DNA of 64,000 nt, taken from contig CM037843.1 in the NCBI GenBank assembly GCA_021234535.1, forward strand, positions 32,427,200 through 32,491,199, read 5' to 3'. Of this stretch, positions 12,301 to 25,300 are shown in pieces. The position numbers and the translations under genes are program-made. Numbering within the stretch: the stretch's first letter is position 1; every line of letters begins with the position of its first letter. The notes under the pieces are model-generated. The model saw only the letters and a list, made by a program, of their open reading frames with translations. It was not told the DNA's origin and made no database searches. The stretch is from Stichopus chloronotus. Taxonomy: Eukaryota > Echinodermata > Holothuroidea > Aspidochirotida > Stichopodidae.

Positions 12301-13104
12301 AGCCTTTTGGCTTTCTGGTTTTCTTCTTCAAAAATATTGATATCACTAACCAATGTGAAACTCAGTAATCAAGAGGCAAAATATATAGGCTTAACAAAAG
12401 AAATGCTGACACTGTGTAGTAATCCACCTCATCTGTTTAGCATTTTTCTCAAACTTTGAAGTATTATTTCAAAAACGGTTAAAGACATAAACAAAATTCC
12501 AACGGATTTTCACTCAGGGTTTTGCTTTGCAACCTCTGAAGGAAGGGTGCTCTTTTCTGGAAGCATGTCTTTCTTGAAATGATAGAATGTAATTTATCAC
12601 AGCAGGCATTTCAAACCTCATGCTAATATCTTGCCCCTAACTCGCTCCTAAGTTTTGAAACGAAAACTATATAGAGCTTTTATATCCCCCAACATATGAA
12701 TGTGCTGTTATCATGGTATTCATGAAGACTTAAAATTTTTGCCACGGTTTCCATCAGCAATATCTGTCTTCTTAAAAATGTAATGGTATGTAAGTGCATG
12801 TTTTTGTGACATCCTTCAATGCTTTTGTTCTTCTGTTCAACAGCACAATGCACAAAAGCGGGCAGAAAGACAATACATAGATGCCTTGAGGAGTGCTGGA
12901 CTCGACGAAGGTTTCTTGGAGAGGAAGAGTTGTCAAGGAGGTGGAGCAGTCAAAGATGATGGAATGTCTCTGAATAATGACAGTGAGAGCGATGAAGATC
13001 TTGATGTTTTGCAGAGAACAAGTGAGGTCAATGACACCTATGAAGTGGATCACCAATCTAATGGCACCTTTAGCTCTGAAGAAGATAAAAACAGTAGCGC
13101 GTGA
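6391..13104 (+). CDS. FAM161A: FAM161A-like centrosomal/ciliary protein, 4 coding exons
   Basis: Exons 6391-8324, 8896-9078, 9412-9511 and 12844-13104 join in frame (phases 2, 2, 0) to 825 codons, all at GT/AG sites. FAM161 proteins bind microtubules at centrosomes, basal bodies and the photoreceptor connecting cilium; human FAM161A loss causes retinitis pigmentosa. The conserved core (UPF0564) begins near residue 310 (GMWDNF) and includes KITIPKPFQM (about 350), KATPVPATTF, KPFSF and FKARKVPKS. It continues in exon 3 with RPLLFER and in exon 4 with a stretch aligning to the human NARMAAEKHYSNTLKALG segment. An upstream coiled-coil-like block at about residues 120-150 also matches the family. 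I chose the ATG at 6391 because it has A at -3 and G at +4; the frame stays open back to 6307 but without an ATG. The product is longer than human FAM161A (about 660-716 residues), mainly in its poorly conserved, Ser/Asn-rich N-terminal part. FAM161B is the alternative, but FAM161A fits better given the CCT4 neighbour. Confidence 0.9.
10790..12300. repeat. Old repeat in FAM161A intron 3, split by a BEL/Pao fragment
   Basis: Segments at about 10790-11090 and 12110-12300 share the phrase gatccctagtgtttttggtg / gatccctattacttttggtg and so belong to one family. The outer ends carry a short inverted match (gattccttgc near 10791; gcaaggaatc near 12288). A GT microsatellite lies at about 10831-10854. 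Confidence 0.4.
11543..12040 (+). pseudogene. BEL/Pao retrotransposon Gag fragment
   Basis: A decayed frame begins at an ATG at 11543, has an early stop, continues at 11613-11873 with a charged, helix-rich Gag N-terminus, then shifts frame near 11850 into 11842-12045. The second part has the DUF1759-type signature LPKAEIPPYDGDPRTFWWF typical of BEL/Pao Gag. Homology ends near 12035; no protease, reverse transcriptase or integrase follows. It lies in intron 3 of FAM161A in the same orientation as that gene. Confidence 0.75.
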
Positions 13105-16100
13105 TTGCATTTCTCTTGTCACAATTTCATTCGAAGCTCAGTCAGTCAACTGTGATTTTCAGTCTTGTGATTGACTGACACTTCATCATCCAGGATTGTG
13201 GCAAACCTGACTTCATGTAAAGTAGGACTCACTCTTAGGTCCAACGTACTTCAATATGAATGGTAAAGATGGCTTCACCAGATAAAGGAGATGAACTCGT
13301 TTTCGGACATGTGATTTACCAGGCTGGCATTACGCCAAGGTTCATGAGAACATAGTTTCAAACTATGTAGCCAATGTAACCAAACTGTGGTAACCAATGT
13401 AACAGGGTTTATTAATACAAACTCTAGTCACATTAGTTAGCTCCTCCTTAAAAGTTGTCACTTATGTATGTTTAGGTACTTTCCATCAAACACAGGTTTG
13501 AAAAAAAAGTGATTACGTGTGTAGGCAAAAAGCAAAAACATTGAATTTTCATCTCCAAAACTTTGGTAAGGCTTTTAATTGCACCATTCAGACAATCTGG
13601 GGAAATAAATTGGTTTCAGTTGGTTAATTTTAAATAGGTTTCAGTTGGTTAATTTTGCCATATGATTTCACATTCTTTCAATATAACAACAAAAAGGGTA
13701 GAATATGATAATGTAATGTTTGACAGTTTTCATTCAAATCAACGGTGTGCTTTTTTGAACAAGCCAATGGAAAGAATACTAGCGTTGAATATTCAGTTTG
13801 CCAAAACAACTCAGGATCACTGAGTCGCAATGTTGTGATCTGTTCGTAGGTCATTTGTAAATACAGTGTTTTCTTTCATCAAAAACTACAATTACCGATA
13901 CCCACCAAGGAGCGACGACTTGAGTAATATGTTTTCTGATACACCAGTGACACCTGTACTGTTGCATATTCATTATGTAGGCACTTATAGTAAGAACCGT
14001 TAATTTTCAAATATGATTTCTGTTTTTTACTATTTTTATGCCAATCCCGTTGCTTTTCAGAGAAGTTTCTAACATTTTCCTTCATTGAAAGGCATAGTCC
14101 GTTCATGTACAACCTCGAATGTACATTTAAAAATAAAGAAAAAGTTCAGGTCAAACATAATCTTATCCTTATGGTTTTTCAGTACACACGCAATCACTTT
14201 AATGCTTTATTTCAACCATCCACCACTTGCTGATCAGTTTTCGATGCTATTTCATGACCGTATTCAAGTAATTTAGCACACCTTGGTAGTTATAACATTT
14301 GTTTGAAAATTGTTAATATGGCAATGTTATTTTCCCAGTATATTGTATTTAGGTGATATCATTGAGATGGCTGTAACTAGTTGGAAAGTTATTCACATTT
14401 ATATCATTGAACCAACTTTCCAGTTGACCTCACTTGCCCATGCCAGTATGCAGTGTTGTCTGTAAGTGATGCTTATTTCAGGTACTTTTTTGCTCAGGTA
14501 AGTGAATGATACAGATGGTTCATTGCTCGTGTCATTTGCGCCACTTATGTTAAATCCTTTTGGGCTCATATCATGTCCATAAGGTTATGGTGCAAGGTCA
14601 AAGGAGTAACATGTTGGGAGTTTTTTCAAACCATGTCCAATGTTGATGATAGGAAATAGTGACATATAAATTATTAGTGAAGTTTATTCTTTTATTTTCA
14701 CTGAAATGACTGTAAATTTCATTTTGCAATCCTGTCCATGAAGATACTTTCCCTGTGGACTAAGGTACTATGAGTTAAATACCAGCGATTCTGTGGTCTG
14801 TGTATGCTATTGTCTGTATTATGTACTATTTGTAAAATGTGTAGGACAATGCCACTACAACTCAAAAGCAAGGGCAGATCTTGTCTTTATGTATGTTCAC
14901 ATAGTAGCTGGACATTTGGATTATTTGATTTAATTCTGCTCAAAGGAACATTGCTATCTTTTTTCTTTTGTAAATTTTGTGATTTTAAATTGTATATGTA
15001 GAAGAGAAAAATTTAATGTTATGTAAATACACATTTGTGTTGCAAAACTCTTTGATGAAAATAATTCATCTGTTTATCTGGCACAATCTTTACTAATTTA
15101 CACCATTGTAACCATCTTCCAAATTCAACTAAAAAAGAAATTTCTTGACAAAAGTTGAAGGCAATTTTTTCTACATTTATTGCATGGTATGTGTAAGAAA
15201 AATGGGCAAAAGATAGAAGTGCATTAACAACCTGAACAGCATCTAATGTAGCCCATTAGCCTTTCATATTTAATGAATTACCAACTCACATCAATGAGAA
15301 ACAATTTGTTACATTTTGGGGCATGTACAATGAAATACATGTACAACATATCCAAAAGAACGACGCCTCTACAGATCTATCAGTGCATTGGTAAAGATGT
15401 GGTACATTAGAGCTGATTTCACTCACATCATACACGACAAGCAGCTCAAACATACTAACATATACAACAACAATCCAGGAATGAACAGTTGTTGCACAAT
15501 ATAGACATGGCATGTCAGCAGACAGAATATTGCTGCCTCTGCAGAGCATAAGGGGTTTCAATTCAATGACACAAGCTTCATAGGTAGAATGTACACGAAT
15601 TTCACAAAATATCAACACTAGTACAGTACATAGTGACAGTGGACAACAAATACTTCCAGATGGGGGGGGGGGGGCTTGGACAATACCATCATTTCAAGGT
15701 ATGACTTTTCAGCTATGGCTTATATTCCATGTCGTGACACACAAGAAAATGATTAGACAGCTATGCATGAAATCTCTTATAAGAACACTGAATAGCAGTA
15801 CATGCCAACCCAGCATTATGTGACCAGAACCCTATAAGATGTTTCTGCTGAAAGGTGTTTATATGTACATAGCCTCATAATCAAACTTGTCTTTCTTGCC
15901 AATACTACTTCAGAGCATCAAGATAGATACGGTAATCATTCCTTAGATAAGATAAACATTCCTCAGTCGTTTTAACTTCGAACACTAATGCAGTTAATGA
16001 AGAATCACTGGGACCAATAAGAAGCAGAAGTAGGTCTATTCTGATATCTATAAATTCCTCTGGACACCAATACATGTCTTGGTACTCTGTCGGGGAAGCT

Positions 16101-16352
16101 GCAAACAAGATGACAGGACACTTCAACCACTAACATAACTTCCCAGTGCCATAAAGGTTGATGTTCGAAAACCAACAAATGCTAGAATAGTCAACTGAGA
16201 AACCTCATCCAGGAATTGGGTGGGCAATGGAACAGCTACCTCTTCTAGCTGTTTCTTAGACATCCAATAGTATAAAAGCACATAGAAGCCATGATGCACA
16301 CAGATGGTCTTGAGAGGCCCCTCTTGTATCTGCTGGCATAGGTCACACTAAC
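13105..16352. other. Shared 3' flank of convergent FAM161A and CCT4
   Basis: No supported gene. It includes a short direct repeat of ggtttcagttggttaatttt at 13612 and 13638, a G tract at 15662-15674, and a minus-strand AATAAA near 15176 that could end a long CCT4 transcript. A 73-codon open frame at 15905-16126 (-) follows a good-looking splice acceptor but has no recognised homology; see findings. Confidence 0.5.
13604..13609 (+). terminator. Candidate poly(A) signal for FAM161A
   Basis: AATAAA lies about 500 bases after the stop codon at 13102-13104. A second AATAAA is at 14132-14137. Either could end the transcript; nothing else in the sequence decides between them. Confidence 0.3.
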
Positions 16353-16370
16353 TCAACGTACAGCAATAAC
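16353..16370 (-). CDS. CCT4: Candidate 18-nt terminal coding exon of CCT4
   Basis: The preceding exon ends at 16847 after ...KIDDI with a consensus GTAAGT donor in phase 0. The next strong acceptor on this strand (tttcccctccag, 16371 onwards) opens onto five codons and a stop, VIAVR. This mirrors the human C-terminus, where KIDDV is followed by VNTR and a stop. If the donor were not used, translation would continue to a different tail of about 17 codons, so this exon is an inference from acceptor strength, phase and the Arg-stop ending. Confidence 0.6.
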   Translation of the reverse strand, partial: VIAVR

Positions 16371-19300
16371 CTGGAGGGGAAACAAATGTTGCCAGCATAA
16401 CTTAACCGATGCTATGATCATTCAATGTAAGATACATGAACCATAGACTCTTTTCTATGTGTAACATTGTTTTCTTGATGTGAGAACATTAGTCTAAGAT
16501 CAAACAGTCTGGACAAGCATGACATGGACATGAAGTTTGGAGAAACTCCTCTTCTACAGCTGACAGGACACTTTTGCAGAAAAAACTTTTCTTTCTGTAT
16601 AACATTTAGCAAATACAAAGGCCAAGAAAAGAATTACAATGATCACTGCGCGTGTTAAGGCTTACATTCTGTGTGCTTGTCTTCCTCAGTACCAACAAGC
16701 AATGATGCAAAGAGAAAGGTAGTGACTACAACCACACAAAGATGCGTATGTCCAGTGGGTGTGCGTTTGCTTTCTAATTTACATCACATCATCCACCTTT
16801 CTCTTATTTCAGGCACAAACAATTCCGTGGATGGGGTGTTACTTACAATATCATCTATTTTCAAGAGACTTTGAACAGTTTCGGCAGCCAACTGTATGGC
16901 ACTAGTTGAAACTAACAAAGGCTGCACAACATTCTCATCCAGTATGTTGGTAATTGCTCCCTGCAGGCAAAACCGAAAGAAATAGAATGTGATCAGGTTA
17001 TGATGTCCAGGGTGGATATTTAGTGTTTGTAGAATTCAAGTAAAAATTCACAAGCAATTTGGCTACCAATATAGCTTTCTGAAGAAAGTTACATAAACAG
17101 TGCTTCAAGGTGTCCAAAATTTGACAGAACTTTTGTACATCAATAGAAATATCAGCAAGTTTTTCAGTGTTCTTAACATTTCTTAAAATTGACTATGTCT
17201 AAGATGTGCCAAGTTTTCTCGGTTGTTACACTGAATGAGACTGACATTCTTGTTATGTGACTTCAGCAGGATGGAAATGCACAATTGAACAAAATGTGAC
17301 ATTATTTTTCTAAATTCTGAAGATTTTTTTAGGTTACTCACAAATTCAGCTGTGTAACTGGGACCGTTCCGAACATTCGGGGAAAACAATGGCCCTACAA
17401 TTTTAACTGGCAATACTTACCTTCCTAACATTGATGCCAGCGGTCTTTTCACCTTGTACATGTCTGTTCCGGAGTTCTGTGACGACACCAATGGGGTTCA
17501 AACCAGCATTTTCTGCCAGTGTGGAAGGAATGACTTCAAGGGCTTCCGCAAATGCCCTAAAGCAGTAAGCCTCCACCCCTGTTAGCGATCGGGAGTATTC
17601 CATCAACCTACAGGCCACCTCGGTTTCTGGGGCACCTCCACCTGCAATTAATGCCCTGCCAGGAACAGAATAACGGCATTGTAAGTAGTGGATAAGGGAA
17701 GTGCACTGCAAAGTAATCAATTGCTGTTCCAAAACATTGGTAGCACCCTTAAGGACACCATGCTGCCATGCAGTTGAAGGACGTTAAGGATAAGTTCACA
17801 TTAAACAACAACTCTTCAATTTCACCTTTGTCACTCACTTCAAACTATGATGTAATAGGTGAGAATTGCTCACAAAGAATAGCACCTAGTGAGAACTAAA
17901 GCAGGAGAGGAAGGGAGGGAGGGGTCAAAGATATGGGAAGCTACAAATAGCAAGAAAAGCACACATTGAAGGAGATATTCACTGCCACACACAACAACAA
18001 TTACTTGTTTCAATCAAATATGTAAAAAGTTGGATTAATTATAGCGTGAAACAATAATTTTAAGCTCAATGTGTCCTGACAGAAATAGAAGCACAGTATC
18101 ATCTTACCTTTCTTTGACAAGGCATCTAATCACACAAAGGGCATCATGAATGGATCTTTCTGCCTCATCAAGCACCAATTTACTGGTGCCTCTGACTAGT
18201 ACACTAACAGTCTTGCCAGGGGTTGCAGCACCAGTAATCTGTCAGGATAACACGCAAAAAAAAAAGGATGTTGAATTCTGCATTTAATGAGAATTCCTTA
18301 CCTTGCTTAGAAAACTTCACTGACAGGAGTGACAAGACGAAAACCACGAAATTCTTTTATTTTCATGCATTAATACATACCAGAACTGACAAAACATCAT
18401 CAAATTTATGGAAAATATATTTAATAAAAAAATCCTATCCATCTGAAATGTGTCACGATAAACATTATTCCTTCGGACACAAAGTTAAGAACAATAAAAT
18501 GTGTGAGAATTTCTGCCCAACCTGATCCTTCCTGTAAATTAATGGTTGAAAATGAAACTTGGAAAAAAACTACCAGGTACCTGCACAATTGTTATTACTT
18601 CAAGTACAAAAGTAGAATGTAACTTCATGGCTCTGTTTTGTAATTAGCCAAGACCCTTACCTTGACAACCTTGCTGGTACCAGCTACTACTTCTTCCACC
18701 AGCTCTGCCGATGCTAAATTCTCGGGTAGAAAGTGGTCAATGCTGGCGATTGGCTTGCAACCAATTGTCTGTGGAAATCATGACAGCAATGTTTACACTT
18801 CTCATTCTCTTAATGAATTGGGGGATTATGAAGTGAGACCTCACAGCAATTTAGCTGATCCCTTGCCTAAAATAAACTCGGTCATAGATGATCATGAAGG
18901 ATTCTCCATGCTTGTTGCCTTGGCTGCGATATTCTTTGGCTGTAATGGGCATTGAGTCATTACTGCTCAACACAAAACAGTACTGAGGCAAGTGATAAGG
19001 AACAACGGTCAAACTATCCCACACAAACCACCCAGCAGAATGAGAATAACGAGTGTCCTTGTCCATCATTACGACGAATGACTCCACCACACCTCGCTAG
19101 ATATATGGCAAGCATTACTTCATACGTGATAAATCAACTTAGAAGCTGTGTTATGGAGCAGTCCAACTCCAACTGACAATTTTTCTTCCAAAATTTAATC
19201 TCTTGCGAGTTGCTGTTTGCAGATTTTAATCAGTTTTTTCTTCTTTTTTTGTCTGGTATTTAAATGATTCATGATGCTTGTGTAATTTCTTCCAATTCTC

Positions 19301-22300
19301 CCAAAACATTTTCCATCCTGAAACATTGTGACCAGAAAGCTAACACTGTGCCAAGCATTATTTAATATGACAGGTACTTCACATTTCCATGTGGGGCAAG
19401 CTGAACATGAATGTCTCATGGACATGTTCCAACAATGTTCTTTTACTATGGTTAACCATCTTCTGGGATGAGGACTTCTTTTTTGCTCTGTCTATTGGTG
19501 GTCCATCATTCACAACCATGTCTCTCAACATTTGTGCTGCAGTGCACTAGTAGTATCCAACTGTTTTGGCCAGTAAATCTTTAGTAGTCTCACTACATAA
19601 AGCTCAGTTTTAGCCATGGATGACAGCATGCTTTCAATGATATTTGCCTCTCCAGCAAAGTCAACTAAATCAAAGTCAATTACATCTTTAACATCATTCA
19701 ACTAAATAATGAAGTAGAAAGTGCTTCATAAATATCTCTCCTTTACTTACTGATGATGTTTACCAAAATTCATTCCACAAATTCTGTAAATTTGGTCTAA
19801 GATGTAACTATTGTGTTGGATAAACAAAGTAAAAAATCAGAAGGGTGTTGACATATGACTATGTTATCAGACCACTACCATTAATAAATCTTAAGGTCAT
19901 GGTGTTTTACATTACCTACTCCTAAATCATTTTACCTGTTTATTTTCACTATCTCTGATAACAATTTGTAGAGTTAATCTTCACATAAGTATCTTTTGAA
20001 AACTTGCAGAAGATATGTACTAAAACTAGGATTAATATCAAATACCATTTGATGCGAATTTTTCCAGCAGATTACTAACCACAATGTTGTTTACAAAATT
20101 AGAATACAAAGAATATATTAGCTGAAGAAATACAAAAGATACCATCCCCTAAATTGCTCACCTTGCAGACAAATTCAACATCATCCCTCTCAATGTCTTT
20201 GAGAACCATTATTTTCATCTTGTTCAAAAAATGGAGGGCCAAGTCACTCAGAGCATCTCTGTATAAAAAGAAATTCAAAAGACTCTGGGATTTCCTGCTA
20301 TAAGAGACATAACCTTGAATTAAATTTGAAAGTTCAGGGTCACAAAGTCTGACGACTCAACGAGGATCCTATACCACATTGATGCTGGATGAACACCAGC
20401 AAGATTCACCTACCCTTTTCGACAAATTTTCCCGGGTCCAATTTCTGAAACCGGTGCAATCACTAAATAATCTATTCATGTAGCTTCTCACCTGAGAATG
20501 GATTTCTGGATGAGTAAGACATTACATCCTGCCTTTTTTATTTGCTTCACCAGGTTTAATAGATATGCTCTTTCTTCCCTCAAAACTCTGTCCATTTGAG
20601 AATAATCTGATACTACAACTTGGTTGTCCATCTGAAAAATAAACAAAAAAGAAAATCAGATATTTTATATCACTACCAAACAGTTCATGCAAAAAGGGAT
20701 AACGTAATATTTATTATGCAGTGCAGGCTGTGCAGCAGCAAAAACAAAAACAAAAATTTCTACTTACACAGGGACAAGATTATTTTTTGTCAGAACACAG
20801 ACTTTTACTAAGTGAATACCGATATGCTTTTATCACAGCTGATTTTCTAAGTACTACTAGTATGCCCAGCCTATTGGCATGAGATGATAGAAACATCAGA
20901 CATACAGTATAATATGTTCAACCACTACAGCTGTTCCACTAAGTTAGATGGCTACTTTTGATCCTTTACTTTGCTATTTCGTTAATACTTTGTCTACTAA
21001 TAGATCTTCAACTTTGCAAATAGTCAAGGGTTTATAAGTTCTAGTAACATATTCCAAATGCAGTTCTTTTTTTAATTGTCTTTATCAAATTATGCTTCTT
21101 CATTCCTACAAGAAATGACAAATCAGTCACTTACATCAGTCTTAGGTGGTGACAAACAAAACTGTATGAGTCCTATCTTGGCTTTCTCAACTCTGCTAGG
21201 TCCGCCTGAGCCAGCACTCTTCTTGCTAAAGACTAACCCATCTACAAGCTCTGTGTCCTCGATTGTACCCCTGCGGATGCAAAAGAAACAAAGAGCAAGA
21301 ATAACTGCAGAAAATGAATGCAATCAATCTGAAGTCTCGCAATTAAACAATCTGTTTCTGCTAAGACAAACTACAGCCATACCTCAATACTTTTATACTA
21401 AAACTGTGTAAATGACTTCAAATGTGTGTTTCATGCTCTGAAAACTTTATGGTTCTTCCAAAGTGGCTCTTCTGGAGATCTATTATTCTCACAAAAAGCT
21501 ACAGCCAGCAGGGGTGGTTGGAGCAATACACTTCTCCTACTCAGAGGATCAAAAACACATCACTACATCAACGGGGAAAAGTCCGGTTTCCAAAAGTTGT
21601 TCGTTCCGTGTACATGCATCACACTTAAAAAATTCCATTGAATAATTTCACTATTCTTGCAATCTCCTTCCAAAATGTAGTTAACATACAACTCATACCG
21701 AGCCAATGACAACATGTGGCCCCACCACCTGAAAAAAAAAAAATTAAAACTTCGCTAGGCCTCATTTACAGCTCACAAAAATTGTGTTTTTTTCATGGCA
21801 AAAATGACCAAGGGTTTTTCCAGTTTGGTGCATTATTCAGACAATGAAGCGGATACAGATTAAAGGGGCTCATTGAGTTGATATCAGTAAAGATTGCAGT
21901 GATTTTGAAGGGTTATAAACACATGACAATACTCACAATTAGCATAATCAATCAAGTTTCACATGGCAATAGTTATGAAAACTCTCAAATTTTTCGAATT
22001 TTTGACCGTTACTTGCTCTGATTAAGTGCATGTGAATGTACTAATGTGAAAATGTCTGGTCACAAAGTTTCAAAAACTAAATTTAATCGTTGGTTGCTCA
22101 CTCATTAATGTTCCAATGTATGTAATACTTTGGCATCCTTTTAGTTTGACTGTTTGTCATTAGTATGTGAAGGAAACTTGACCGGTTTAGAAATATTGAG
22201 TGAATTTCACAAAACAACTCAATGAGCCTCTTTAATCCTACAACACGCTGTGATAATACTGACCCTAGCTGTTGGATTATTTTAATGTCATTCAGATCGA

Positions 22301-25300
22301 CATTTGTTGCCACAGACGGGTCGATGACCTTCATGACTGCATCCACTGCTATGGGTGCCAATAAACTAGAGTACTGAGAAACAACCTTAGAATTGAGAGA
22401 TGTTATGGCACTCTTCATCAGGGCATCTTTGTTCGACAGATCCACGGGCTGGGCAATCCCCTTCAAGATTTCACATGATTTTGCAGCTGCCCTGCGGAAT
22501 GATTCCGATATCTGTGTTGGATGGATTCCTGACGACGGAGAAAAAGATCAGTGTAGTTACTTGGGCATGCAGCACATCAAAACACACCATACCAGGTCAG
22601 TAGTATAGAACACTTACACAAAAATTCAAATTGCACTGCTGTAGAGCACACTGTCACTCCAATTTCTATCCTCATAATTCCTTCATTTAATGGATTTATT
22701 TAGTTGTCACAGTGACTTCAATCCGTAGACTAAATTTCAAACCCTAAAGCAATCGTGCAAACTGCTTAAGTTTAAATCTGAAAAAAATGACTGAAATTAT
22801 GCAACACCTAAATTCTATATAAATGCATTCAAGGAGGTACAGACAGATTTTAATAGTTTAGAGCAAGGAAGCTTATAACTATTCTGTTATGAAAGTCATC
22901 AAATTCATTACAGTGAGATAATGAGAACAGATTGCAAACATCAAAATCTACAAACAGAAAACACTTAACACACAATTACACCTAAAGGACAATCATTGAC
23001 TGACTGAGCAAATTTTCAAGCAACTTCATTGTTTTGGTAAAATAACACATTCTGCCAACAAAAGTCTCACATTAATGTGATACATGTGATACATAGATGA
23101 CTTGTCATCTAGTAACATTGGTGGCTATCTAACAGATTTGTATTGCGATACCAGATGGAACAACATATTAACTGTAACAAAGAATAAAACCATATTCATT
23201 CATGCTTCAACAGGCATGGTCCACTATAGGGCCAGGTGCAGACACATGAGGTCACAATATGCAGATCAGGCTAACCCTATGAATATGTAACGTATGCAGA
23301 GATGCAGATGCATGCCATCCTGTGAGCATACTGTAGATAATAATCATAAAATATATATATAAATATGCAATATATGGAATTGGAAGCTTCACATTGCATA
23401 CCTCTAGACAGGAGATTTGATGCAGCATCCAGTAAACTACCAGCAATGACTACAACTGATGTGGTCCCATCTCCTGCTTCAATGTCTTGGGCTTTGGAGA
23501 GCTCTACCAACTGTAAAATAAAAAGCAAAACAAAATACTAACATTCAACTTTCTGATCACATTAATTTGTATTTCTGTACAACTTCTTAACAAATTGAAG
23601 GTGAACTCTTCAAAATATTAAAGATTCCCTGCAAGCTATGTGTATAAGTAGCATTTAAATAATTTCTGCATATTGTCCATGCAGTCAATAATGTTCAAAT
23701 AATTCAGAAAACACTTATTCCACAACAAAGGACAGACTTTGCTAGTAGACCTAAGCCACTATGAACATTAAGTGCAGTCAACAGTGATACCAGGCCAAGA
23801 ATGGCCTTTGAATCTTTTTCACAATGCCTTACCATTTTTGCTGAGGGATGCAAGACCTTCATCTGGTTGAGAATGGTAGCACCATCATTTGTAATTGTTA
23901 CATCTCCCTTGGCAGTTTGAATCTATCAAGGACAAAAAAACACTTAAAACAGTCAAAAACATTCCTGGTGAAGAGATTTGACAATACAAAACAACTGTGA
24001 CACATAAATACTGAATGTTGAGCTGTGTGTTGTTGAAGAAGTTTTTTACATCAAAATGGCAAACAACAAAACAGTCATCTTGCCATGAGCACTGATCAAA
24101 TTTCCTGTTAACAGAACAATTCAACAGAGAAAGATTTAGCAGGGTGGGGGGTGGAAAGAGAGAGTAAATGAGGAAATGGGCTAGGTGTGAACATGACCTA
24201 AAAAGGGGAGCATCATAACATTAACCTTGGAGTAAGATTTCTAACAATGAATTTCGTGTACCATCAGTGGATAAAAGGAGACACCAACCCACAAGTAGTT
24301 TTTTTTATTTATAATACTTCATTTTCAAGGCAGCTTGCGAACAGTTGTCACCATTTGATAATCACCAGAGATTTTTAACACAACTGTAATTCTGCAACTG
24401 CAGAGGTCAAAACGATTTGTGGAGTTAAAATAGAATAATATGTCGTACCTTAAGAGTTATGGCTTAAAAACCAAAACTTAGTATTTTCTGATGAAGACTA
24501 GAAATGGTAATTTGAATGTGACTTGCTCTTGCCAGAATAACCCTACAATACTTGAAAGCAGTATGTGAATCACAAAAGGGTTACATATGGGACTTTCAAC
24601 TTACAATCTACATAATTGTCCTTGACAATGATGATTGCACTGTTATGTTTCTATTCCTGTCAAACTAAAACTACCAACATTGGTAACTTCAATTTACTGC
24701 AAAATGACAGACCAATTTGTGAAATGGTGTTTGAGTTTGGAAATAATGTACTTAGATGACGATATGCCAGCATAGACCAGGAATATTGTTTAACTTGATA
24801 TTGTTGGCCACTTGGCCTACAAGATGGTAACCTCAGTGCAGTCAGTTGAGGGCTACACCTTGAACTACCACTACTGTATGTAGCTAGAAGATGTTAAGGA
24901 ATTCACCAACATGTTGAGGGTATTATTGTAAAGGTTTGTAAAACATCCTTACTCAGTTGCTCTGAGCAAGAAAATATGGCAGGTACATTGTATAGTCACT
25001 GTTGCCATGGGTATAATTTCATTCATGGTGTTTTTGCAACAGTTTCATCACTTCATGTTGAGGGTTCATAGAATGACGATGGTCACAGCACAGCTTTCTA
25101 ATAAATGTGGTTTGGTGTGTTCAGTGGATACTGCAAGAACTGGTTTATGAGTAGGAAATTCAACTCCAGAGCTATACCATTTCTGGCATTAGTGGGAGTT
25201 ACCAGACCACTGCATAGTGGTAGTGCTCCAAATTACAGTAATACCAAATGAACTGGCAAGTCAATACCTGCTTGTGCTTCTAAATCTCTACCTTACTACT

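Noticed and set aside
15286..15618. 110-codon - strand open frame
   Set aside because: Low-complexity hydrophobic translation with no family match; best explained as CCT4 3' flank.
16624..16665. A possible CCT4 ending resembling NTR near 16640-16655
   Set aside because: The codons are present, but no acceptor gives the required phase and there is no pyrimidine tract, so the exon at 16353-16370 was preferred.
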